Shown one piece after another: positions 30,832-36,825 of a stretch of DNA of 36,825 nucleotides. This DNA is from a virus. A program made the translations under genes and the position numbers. The stretch's first letter is position 1. Each line of letters starts with the position of its first letter. Location of the stretch: positions 1 to 36,825 of the IMG/VR virus record IMGVR_UViG_3300037189_010556; one strand, written 5' to 3'. The notes beneath the pieces were generated by a model, which did no database searches, had not been told where the DNA came from, and worked only from the letters and a program-made list of their open reading frames with translations.

Positions 30832-31506
30832 ATGTCTGATAACGTATGGTTGTCAATGTATGGTGTTTTTTATCGGCACCGAAACTTAGTCTATGCTAAA
30901 AGTTTCGGTTCTGAGGACGTATACTGGACTAACTTACTAACTACGTTAGGCTGGCAACCAATATTGTTTGATCAAGTTAAGTGGGACAAGGATCATGTAT
31001 TTTCATTTATTATTGATCCCATTAAACGTAGAACACGCACTCTAGTAGATTATCTACTACAGAACAACTGTGTGTATCTATTAGATGATCAAAATTTTTG
31101 TAACTTTGTTAAGTGGTTGCCAATTGTGAATATTAACTCTATGAGTTACTATGACATTTGGCAGGAATACTGTGATCAAATAACATGGATACCCGCTGAC
31201 CAAGTTGGTATTGATGTCTTTAAGATGTTAGAAAAATTTGCACGGCAGTACGATATTGACAATTTGTCAACACCAAAACTGCTGTCAATCTATCGTTCAC
31301 CTTGGATCTTACAAGCCAGTTTAACTGACAACAGTTTAAAATGGAGTTTGGGGGATTACTTAGCCAATGAAAAAAGAGAGTTGTCTGCTAGAATAAACAA
31401 CTTGTTTGGTGATGGGGTACACTATGCCTGGCAATACCTTTCTAAAGACATTGACTTGTATACCCAAGCATGTGACAACTTTACTGACAAGAATGAACAT
31501 GGATAA
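30832..31506 (+). CDS. sulfotransferase-like phage protein
   Basis: 224 residues, starting four bases after the clamp stop without a clear SD. Early strands V-W-L-S-M-Y-G-V-F-Y are followed by V-F-S-F-I-I-D-P-I-K-R-R, which resembles the 'RDPxxR' PAPS-binding segment of sulfotransferases, though the first Arg is Ile here. W-I-P-A-D-Q and the C-terminal helices are consistent with that family's phage relatives, but the 5'-phosphosulfate loop is not convincing. It may be a degenerate or divergent sulfotransferase or an unrelated fold. The gene overlaps the next by 14 bp. It belongs to the run of small enzymes before the DpdA-like gene. Confidence 0.5.
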   Translation: MSDNVWLSMYGVFYRHRNLVYAKSFGSEDVYWTNLLTTLGWQPILFDQVKWDKDHVFSFIIDPIKRRTRTLVDYLLQNNCVYLLDDQNFCNFVKWLPIVNINSMSYYDIWQEYCDQITWIPADQVGIDVFKMLEKFARQYDIDNLSTPKLLSIYRSPWILQASLTDNSLKWSLGDYLANEKRELSARINNLFGDGVHYAWQYLSKDIDLYTQACDNFTDKNEHG

Positions 31507-32092
31507 TATTCAAGGCCTTATTTGTCTCGATTTATGGGAGTCCGGTCCGGATCCAGGCTATTTTACTGATTCGTATTCGGAGTGGTTAGATCGTTTACCT
31601 GATCATCTCAAACAGTTTAAGTTTGATAGCATAATCAATGCCAGCTATGGCACACGTATTGACTTTCAAGATCCCAGCGTGTATAATACATTTGTTACAT
31701 ACAATTGGTCAAAGTTTGATCAAGATGTTATGCTTGCAATGCTACAGAACTGTAACAATTTTATTATGTCTCAAAAAATCATTAATCAAGTGTTCGGTCT
31801 AAATACATTTGCATTATATGATGTTGAAAGTTTTGTCAAGCACTCTAATAATATTGTGCCGCATGTAAAAAATTGGTTAGTGGTAGGTGGAACGTGGAAC
31901 AAGTGTGTGCATTGGCGCAGACTAGGGCTAGCAAATCTAGCAAATCTAGCAAAATTGCATCAGTATAACTTTTTTGGTAGCACTTGGGGTTTTTATAAAA
32001 ATTCATCTGGTGTAACCGAGAATGATTTTAAAAGTAATAATTTAAAATGGAATCAAGTTGACAGTGATATATTTCAACTTGTTCACAGTTAA
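31493..32092 (+). CDS. isochorismatase-like phage protein
   Basis: 199 residues from ATG 31493 (M-N-M-D-N-I-Q-G); an in-frame start 87 bp upstream lies inside the preceding gene. L-I-C-L-D13-L-W at the first strand and W-L-V-V-G-G-T-W-N-K-C138-V-H near the fourth recall the cysteine-hydrolase (isochorismatase) layout, where Asp and Cys are catalytic and the Cys lies in a 'G-x-x-T-x-x-C-V' motif. The catalytic Lys is not identified and the Thr is followed by Trp, so this is a weak assignment. A 9-bp tandem repeat (CTAGCAAAT, 31928-31953) codes for L-A-N-L-A-N-L-A. No context clarifies the role. Confidence 0.45.
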   Translation: MNMDNIQGLICLDLWESGPDPGYFTDSYSEWLDRLPDHLKQFKFDSIINASYGTRIDFQDPSVYNTFVTYNWSKFDQDVMLAMLQNCNNFIMSQKIINQVFGLNTFALYDVESFVKHSNNIVPHVKNWLVVGGTWNKCVHWRRLGLANLANLAKLHQYNFFGSTWGFYKNSSGVTENDFKSNNLKWNQVDSDIFQLVHS

Positions 32093-32100
32093 GGAAAAAA

Positions 32101-33753
32101 ATGTCGTCTGAACAAGATAATTTAACAGCAAAACAAAAAGACTATGCAGTATTCCTGCCAGCTATCTCTAGCTTCTATAGCACATACATAGGTCGGCAAC
32201 GATATGAAAACTATGTTGATGTAACACGCATGCCTAAAAATATGCCGGACATGGAAATGATGAACTGGCTGAACCCACAAAAAGGACTGTTTCCTTATCG
32301 CTGGAGTTTGTATAGTGCAGGACATGCTGACTTAGATGTCTCTACATTTAATCCCAAAGAGGATATGACTCGCAATCGCGACCCTAACAGCATATTGTTA
32401 GGCGACTCGGGGGGTTTCCAGATTGCCAAGGGTGTATGGGAAGGCGAGTGGAAAGATCCAAATAGTGCCGCAGTACAAAAGACTCTCAAAGACTGTGCGG
32501 CCATGGGCAAACAAAAACGACTAAATGCCAAAGGCAAAGAAATTGAAGTTGATCTTTTAAAAGAGTATCAAAGTAAAATAACTGCGGCACAGAAGCGCAG
32601 AGAAACTGTGCTTAAATGGTTAGATGGCACTAGCAATTATGCAATGACATTGGATATTCCAACTTGGACTCCACAGGTTCCGGGTTCAAGTGAAAAAGTA
32701 GGAATTTACACTTACCAAGACGCAGTTGATGCTACCAAGTACAACAACGAATACTTTATTAATAATCGTAAAGGATATCAAGAAGGCGGTACTAAATTCT
32801 TAAACGTTCTTCAAGGTGCTAACCACGATGATGCAGATTCGTGGTATGAGGAAATGAAGGATTACTGTGATCCAGTCAAATATCCCGGAAGGCATTTTAA
32901 CGGATGGGGCATGGGTGGTCAGAATATGTGTGATGTACACCTTGTACTACGTCGAATTATTACCTTAATGCATGATGGATTATTACAGCCCGGTGTTCAC
33001 GATTGGATGCACTTCTTGGGCACAAGCAAGCTAGAATGGGCAGTGTTGCTCACTGACATTCAACGTGCAGTACGCAAATATCACAATCCACAATTTACCA
33101 TTAGCTTTGATTGTGCCAGTCCATTTTTAGCTACTGCAAATGGTCAAATTTATTACACAACACGTTGTGATCCGTTTGACAAGTGGACATACAAAATGGA
33201 GCCAACCGCAGATAACAAACAATACGCCACTGATCAACGCAGTTTCCGTGATGCAGTACTTCAAGACGGTGTTCACGATGTGTTTGATGATAGTCCAATA
33301 TCTAAACATCTTAAAGTGTCTAATATCTGTGTCTATGGTCCTGGTGATCTAAATAAACTCGGACTAGAAGGCAAAACCAGCTGGGATTCATTTAGTTATG
33401 CACTAATGATGGGACATAACGTCTGGCATCACATTAACGCAGTACAGTTAGCTAATCAAATGTACGATCAAGGCACACTGCCTAAAATGTTGGCCGGCGT
33501 CACTGATCCTGCATATAATTTTAAAAACATTGTTGAAGATATCTTTAGTCAGCAAGATCGAGATCGCAGTCTTGCAAAAATTGAATATTACTCTCGAGCA
33601 TTTGAATTAATTATTGGTACACGCGGATTCACTGGTAAGAAAACAACCAGTGCTCGAGGCATGTTTAATACCTTATTCAAACAGGCCGAAGTTGACGACA
33701 ACGACACTGGATTGAACTCTGATCTATTAGATAACTTAGAAAACTCTTTATGA
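32101..33753 (+). CDS. dpdA: DpdA-like transglycosylase (TGT superfamily), 7-deazaguanine DNA modification
   Basis: 550 residues, ATG with AAGGA upstream. G-D102-S-G-G-F-Q at 101-107 is the hallmark base-recognition loop of the tRNA-guanine transglycosylase fold. L-Q-G-A-N-H-D and G-W-G-M-G-G follow in the order expected (TGT 'QGG' and 'GGL'). F-D337-C-A-S-P matches the nucleophile strand 'DCVMPT'. H-N-V near residue 440 corresponds to the conserved helix H-N. The CxCxxC zinc site of tRNA enzymes is not visible, and the protein is much longer than bacterial TGT (about 375), as in phage DpdA proteins, which swap guanine in DNA for a deazaguanine and confer resistance to restriction. DNA rather than tRNA as substrate is inferred. 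Confidence 0.78.
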   Translation: MSSEQDNLTAKQKDYAVFLPAISSFYSTYIGRQRYENYVDVTRMPKNMPDMEMMNWLNPQKGLFPYRWSLYSAGHADLDVSTFNPKEDMTRNRDPNSILLGDSGGFQIAKGVWEGEWKDPNSAAVQKTLKDCAAMGKQKRLNAKGKEIEVDLLKEYQSKITAAQKRRETVLKWLDGTSNYAMTLDIPTWTPQVPGSSEKVGIYTYQDAVDATKYNNEYFINNRKGYQEGGTKFLNVLQGANHDDADSWYEEMKDYCDPVKYPGRHFNGWGMGGQNMCDVHLVLRRIITLMHDGLLQPGVHDWMHFLGTSKLEWAVLLTDIQRAVRKYHNPQFTISFDCASPFLATANGQIYYTTRCDPFDKWTYKMEPTADNKQYATDQRSFRDAVLQDGVHDVFDDSPISKHLKVSNICVYGPGDLNKLGLEGKTSWDSFSYALMMGHNVWHHINAVQLANQMYDQGTLPKMLAGVTDPAYNFKNIVEDIFSQQDRDRSLAKIEYYSRAFELIIGTRGFTGKKTTSARGMFNTLFKQAEVDDNDTGLNSDLLDNLENSL

Positions 33754-34418
33754 ATTTAGTCTGTTATCCGCACTATACCGGTGGCGGGTTACTCTGCAAT
33801 ATTTTAAATAAGACTCCTGAATTTCGAACAAAAATTGGAGAAACAGTTACCAGCATGGAACATTTTTTGTTTATTGGTGACAACTGGTCAGTGTACGATT
33901 CGTATGATGTTGCCGAGTTTGATCAAACTTATGAGAAGGTATTTAAACAAGGATTTAATCCAGATTGGCTGTCAAAGAGATTTTTAGGAACACACTGTCA
34001 TCCTATACTGTTAGATACTGCTAAATTTTCTAATGTAATTTCAATTACAACAGAATCGTTACAGAGTAAATTATATCGTTGGCTACGTGCATACAACTTA
34101 TTTTTTAAGCCGCAATGGGAACAATATACCGGCATGGGACGAATTGATCTAATGAGAGAAACTGCTAAAAGTTATCTAACACCATTTTACCAATGCGATA
34201 AACCAAATATACATCATATTGAATTTTCGGACATAGTTAACAAAACATCAAAGTTAACAACCCTGTGTCAACACTTGGTTGTAGATCCTGACTTGTCTCG
34301 TGTTGATACTTGGGTGGAAAAGAATCAATTTATTTTTAGTCGCGATACTCCCGAGTATAACAGTTTTATGGAAGCTGACTACGAAGTATCGACCAAGGAG
34401 CACTATGCTTACAACTAA
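33750..34418 (+). CDS. phage protein, possibly sulfotransferase-like
   Basis: 222 residues, ATGA overlap with the transglycosylase gene. The opening Y-P-H-Y-T-G-G-G-L-L-C-N-I-L resembles the phosphate-binding first loop of P-loop sulfotransferases (a G-G-G-L-L in place of T-x-x-G-T/K). I-S-I-T-T-E-S-L-Q-S-K-L-Y-R-W could be the second PAPS-contact region. There are no other catalytic signatures and no membrane segments. With the protein at 30832 this may form a pair of related small transferases around the DpdA-like gene. Assignment is weak; 'unknown function' is the safe description. Confidence 0.5.
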   Translation: MNLVCYPHYTGGGLLCNILNKTPEFRTKIGETVTSMEHFLFIGDNWSVYDSYDVAEFDQTYEKVFKQGFNPDWLSKRFLGTHCHPILLDTAKFSNVISITTESLQSKLYRWLRAYNLFFKPQWEQYTGMGRIDLMRETAKSYLTPFYQCDKPNIHHIEFSDIVNKTSKLTTLCQHLVVDPDLSRVDTWVEKNQFIFSRDTPEYNSFMEADYEVSTKEHYAYN

Positions 34419-35166
34419 CATTTATACATTTGGTGATGGGTTTGCAACCGGTCATTTGTGGCCCGAATGGCCACAAATATTACAAGCATTGTTACCCGAT
34501 TATAATGTTATTAATATTGCCGGCATTGGCGCCGGTAATGAGTTTATATACAGTAATGTCATTGACACAGTTAGGCATGATCCAGACGCTATATTTTTAG
34601 TCCAGTGGGCTATGCCAAAAAGATTTGATAAAATCATTGAAGATTCTTCCTGGGATGCCATAATAGGATCGGACTTAACGTATTCGGACAATCTAACTAT
34701 AGTCAACGATCAAACTTGGTGGTTAACCAGTGCTAGTACTGTGCCCGAAATTCAGCAATATCATCAATACATACAAACAAAGCAGTCTAATCTAAGATCT
34801 TTTAATTACATATGGAGTGCTGGGAAACTTTTAAAACATCACTGTTTTTTTGGCACATACAATTTTGATTACTTGACACCGGACCAAAAGAAAGATTGCA
34901 ATGAATTTAATTGGATGTGGCATCGCCCTTGGTTTGGCCTTGAATCATTCAGCAAGCTACCCGAGTTTTCTACTACTCGCCAAAATGAAATTCAACCTAG
35001 TCCCGTTGTGCATCTTGAATGGATCAAACAGGTGCTGTTACCTAATAGATTATTTAAAATTGATCAAAAAAGACTTGACTTGTTATCAAAAAACATATAC
35101 AATCAACAATGGATACCATACGATCCTGAACGCGACGAAATATGGAATAACCTAAGGAAAATATAA
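34405..35166 (+). CDS. SGNH-fold-like phage protein lacking the catalytic serine
   Basis: 253 residues from ATG 34405 (M-L-T-T-N-I-Y), supported by AAGGAG just upstream; a longer in-frame start lies inside the preceding gene. F-G-D-G-F-A-T-G (9-16) aligns with the SGNH block I G-D-S, but the nucleophile Ser is Gly. N-I-A-G-I-G-A-G-N-E-F (37-47) matches block II with Gly and Asn, F-L-V-Q-W resembles block III, and V-V-H-L-E-W near the end could be block V His. The fold may be retained for binding while catalysis is lost, or the residue set has moved. It overlaps the previous gene by 14 bp. Confidence 0.6.
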   Translation: MLTTNIYTFGDGFATGHLWPEWPQILQALLPDYNVINIAGIGAGNEFIYSNVIDTVRHDPDAIFLVQWAMPKRFDKIIEDSSWDAIIGSDLTYSDNLTIVNDQTWWLTSASTVPEIQQYHQYIQTKQSNLRSFNYIWSAGKLLKHHCFFGTYNFDYLTPDQKKDCNEFNWMWHRPWFGLESFSKLPEFSTTRQNEIQPSPVVHLEWIKQVLLPNRLFKIDQKRLDLLSKNIYNQQWIPYDPERDEIWNNLRKI

Positions 35167-35702
35167 TGAACCGAGATGGACACGAACAGGTTAACTTTTT
35201 TACCGGCATCGAAATTGAACAAACTCCAGCACTAGGCCTTCATACACTATTTGTAGTAGGGGTACAGCCAAAGCAAGACATTCAAGATTGGCTAGATGAT
35301 TTTAATGGTTACGAAGATAAATCAAAACATATCAAACATATCTATTTTGGTGCTAACCACAGTTTCCCGGGAATCCAGGTTAATAACGGTGCTGAATGGG
35401 CTAAATGGGAAAATATGATTTATCATTTTTTAGATCAGGGTTACCTGTGTACCCTGGATATAGATGTTTCCTGCGTTGAAGGGTTGCTAGAATCAGGTTT
35501 GACCGAACGTCACACCTTTATTCCAATGATTTCGGTGAAATTGCCCTATTTACAACAGCTGGGATATAATGCTACAATTAAGTTAGATGACAAAGACTTT
35601 TCAGCAACCAATCCTGGAGTATGGTGCCACAGTTTGCACAATCTATTAGATCGCAAATGCTTTACCAATTGGTCCGAATACAACAACGACAAAACACTTT
35701 AA
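35166..35702 (+). CDS. phage-conserved protein of unknown function
   Basis: 178 residues; its ATG shares one base with the previous TAA. Alpha/beta throughout: G-L-H-T-L-F-V-V-G-V-Q then an amphipathic helix, I-Y-F-G-A-N-H-S-F, Y-L-C-T-L-D-I-D-V-S-C-V-E-G-L-L, and F-I-P-M-I-S-V-K-L-P-Y. The last third has A-T-I-K-L-D-D-K-D-F and G-V-W-C-H-S-L. The order of strands recalls a TIM-barrel fragment or radical-SAM-like lyase, but there is no iron-sulfur motif. The D-I-D pair and H might bind metal. I have seen similar proteins in aquatic phages next to deazaguanine or DNA-modification genes, without known function. Confidence 0.6.
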   Translation: MNRDGHEQVNFFTGIEIEQTPALGLHTLFVVGVQPKQDIQDWLDDFNGYEDKSKHIKHIYFGANHSFPGIQVNNGAEWAKWENMIYHFLDQGYLCTLDIDVSCVEGLLESGLTERHTFIPMISVKLPYLQQLGYNATIKLDDKDFSATNPGVWCHSLHNLLDRKCFTNWSEYNNDKTL

Positions 35703-35722
35703 CTTTTATTAAGAGTAATACT

Positions 35723-36178
35723 ATGATTGAACAACAACTCCTTGCAAAAACAGAAAAACGTAACCGTATTAAAGATCATGCTAGGCGTATGATTTTTATT
35801 ACATTTCAAAAAGAAGGTATTCATAAATACCCGGCAGCGGCAACAGACCCAGCACTTGCTACAGGTGATGAGTATGATGTCAGCTTTTTAGGAACTCCAC
35901 ATCGACACATCTTTCACTTTAATGTGGCGATTCAAGTATTTCACAATGATAGGGATATTGAATTCATTCAATTTAAACGCTGGTTAGAAAATCTTTATAA
36001 AGGCGGAACACTTGAATTGAATTACAAGAGTTGTGAAATGATTAGCGATGACCTCTTTGAGCAAATTGCTACTCGCTATCCCGAACGTGACATTGAGATT
36101 ACTGTCTCCGAAGATGGTGAGAACGGTGCCACAATTTACTACAACACTACTCAACCTTCACACAATCTGGTAATTTAA
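35723..36178 (+). CDS. possible QueD/PTPS-like T-fold protein
   Basis: 151 residues from ATG 35723; an upstream in-frame ATG overlaps the previous gene. Order of motifs parallels 6-carboxy-tetrahydropterin synthase: F-Q-K-E-G-I-H34 (first zinc His), H60-R-H62-I-F-H-F-N-V (the HGH zinc pair and strand), E80-F (the 'DF' before the helix), then I-T-V-S-E130-D-G-E-N-G-A-T-I-Y-Y, like the C-terminal Glu strand ending in Tyr. The catalytic Cys before the HGH pair is missing and there is no D-H motif, so a classical QueD reaction is doubtful. If real, it would sit in the same block as a DpdA-like gene and might supply or bind a deazaguanine precursor. Confidence 0.55.
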   Translation: MIEQQLLAKTEKRNRIKDHARRMIFITFQKEGIHKYPAAATDPALATGDEYDVSFLGTPHRHIFHFNVAIQVFHNDRDIEFIQFKRWLENLYKGGTLELNYKSCEMISDDLFEQIATRYPERDIEITVSEDGENGATIYYNTTQPSHNLVI

Positions 36179-36190
36179 AAAGGTAATATA

Positions 36191-36415
36191 ATGGGCAAGA
36201 CAACATATAAACCCAATGCCATTGTTAACAAAATCTTTGACGACTTGGAAAAACTTCAAGACTTTTGTCAAACATATGGCTATCGTTATAACGAAGGTGA
36301 TTTGTATAACTTTAAAAGTTATGCATATCAACAATTTAATAAATTTTCTCAAGGAAAGAATGCAAAAGATATGTGGGATCAAGACCTGCAACGCTTTAGC
36401 ATTAGACGTTCATGA
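36191..36415 (+). CDS. small phage protein of unknown function
   Basis: 74 residues with AAAGG upstream. Predominantly helical: I-V-N-K-I-F-D-D-L-E-K-L-Q-D-F-C, Y-G-Y-R-Y-N-E-G-D-L-Y-N, S-Y-A-Y-Q-Q-F-N-K-F, M-W-D-Q-D-L. Aromatic and Lys/Gln residues alternate, as in small basic DNA- or protein-binding accessory proteins. No motif I can name. It follows the T-fold candidate by 12 bp, and its TGA overlaps the next ATG, so the three genes are probably one transcript. Confidence 0.6.
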   Translation: MGKTTYKPNAIVNKIFDDLEKLQDFCQTYGYRYNEGDLYNFKSYAYQQFNKFSQGKNAKDMWDQDLQRFSIRRS

Positions 36416-36825
36416 TAAGAAAACTATACTACATGGGCTTGGAAAGTTACGAAGCCCGTTACACACTACAATTAACAGAGTGGAACCGACGTGTTTTTAA
36501 TCAACGTGATCTAGACGTTGTTTATGTGCCAGGAACAACCATTGACAACACACAGGCAATCAGTGTTGGGCAAGTGTTAGATGCACATGGGCGCAGTTAT
36601 TTTGGCATGAGCCAAATGATGAACTTGGTTCAAATGATGAAGAATGGAGAAGTTACACATGAAGATGTTATCTACTTTGAAGACATGTTTCAACCGGGCA
36701 TCGAATCCCTTCCTTACATATTTGATCAAATCTCTGCTGATCAGCGTCCCCGTGTTTTTGTTAGGTGTCTTGCTCAGTCCATTGATCCTGATGATTTCGT
36801 ACATGTATGGGGTATGGCAAAATGG
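36412..36825 (+). CDS. putative GT-B-like glycosyltransferase, N-terminal part
   Basis: 138 residues, open to the end of the window; the ATG overlaps the previous TGA. Starts K-L-Y-Y-M-G-L-E-S-Y-E-A-R-Y-T, followed by D-V-V-Y-V-P-G-T-T, R-S-Y-F-G-M-S-Q-M-M-N-L, V-I-Y-F-E-D-M-F-Q-P-G-I-E and, near the edge, F-V-H-V-W-G-M-A-K-W. This pattern of strands and acidic loop belongs to a group in large phages that is usually described as family-1-like glycosyltransferases, with a GT-B N-terminal Rossmann lobe. The donor-binding lobe would be beyond the edge. Function by resemblance only. Confidence 0.55.
   Translation, partial: MIRKLYYMGLESYEARYTLQLTEWNRRVFNQRDLDVVYVPGTTIDNTQAISVGQVLDAHGRSYFGMSQMMNLVQMMKNGEVTHEDVIYFEDMFQPGIESLPYIFDQISADQRPRVFVRCLAQSIDPDDFVHVWGMAKW

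Noticed and set aside
31928-31954. CTAGCAAAT tandem repeat as a regulatory or CRISPR-like repeat
   Set aside because: Only three 9-bp copies, in frame, coding for L-A-N repeats inside a gene; ordinary coding slippage.
1-36825. tRNA genes, CRISPR arrays, insertion sequences, attachment sites
   Set aside because: All intergenic gaps are under about 95 bp; I saw no cloverleaf, spaced repeats, transposase or flanking duplications. A tRNA overlapping a gene would need a covariance search.

Overview
The window is a stretch of a large tailed-phage genome (AT-rich, genes packed end to end, start/stop overlaps of the ATGA or TAATG type, no tRNA or rRNA genes, no insertion sequences). A family-B DNA polymerase, a gp45-type sliding clamp, a DsbA-type late-transcription coactivator, T4-like late-promoter octamers and N-terminal peptides resembling T4 capsid-targeting sequences place it among T4-related myoviruses or large phages distantly related to T4. 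The host is probably a Gram-negative proteobacterium: consensus sigma70 promoters are present, and a Bug/TctC-type periplasmic binding protein, a family especially expanded in Burkholderiales, makes a betaproteobacterium a reasonable but unproven guess.

Layout. 1-967: end of a LamG-like tail protein, a two-helix membrane protein (holin candidate) and a small secreted protein, closed by a hairpin terminator. 1019-4146: a chaperone/unfoldase pair (DnaJ-like, ClpA-like), each with its own sigma70-type promoter. 4139-7397: an unknown protein, three small proteins (two likely structural), a nucleotidylyltransferase and a GT-A glycosyltransferase, followed by a UNCG-type hairpin. 7490-15502: a virion-cargo-like region. 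It holds a nucleotidyltransferase/metallopeptidase fusion and then a late operon of seven overlapping genes, most of which begin with a short peptide ending in [IL]-x-E, as in T4 internal head proteins (Gp88-like, ParB-like, deaminase-HAD fusion, modular proteins). 15525-18794: N-Twitch radical SAM protein, DUF6492-type glycosyltransferase, PIG-L deacetylase, SGNH hydrolase. 18811-19812 (minus): second radical SAM protein. 19856-22772: second cargo-like cluster with Dps. 22769-23560 (minus): unknown gene. 23636-26444: DsbA from a strong sigma70 promoter, then NeuD-like acyltransferase, PaaK-like adenylating enzyme and the Bug/TctC protein. 26486-30828: DNA polymerase, methyltransferase-like protein, sliding clamp. 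30832-36825: sulfotransferase-like and isochorismatase-like proteins, a DpdA/TGT-like transglycosylase, an SGNH-like protein, a possible QueD-like T-fold protein and further phage-conserved unknowns.

How it fits together. Host-type sigma70 promoters precede dnaJ, clpA and dsbA. T4-type late octamers ([TA]-x-TAAATA) precede structural and cargo genes, and DsbA is the coactivator used at such promoters in T4. An unusual feature is that most late octamers end 5-8 nt before the ATG, so the predicted transcript starts at or almost at the start codon. The most noteworthy candidate system is the late operon at 9546-15502, with its relative at 20146-22772: a set of enzymes that look tagged for packaging into the head and maturation by the prohead protease. 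The other notable features are the DpdA-type DNA modification gene and the phage-borne solute-binding protein.
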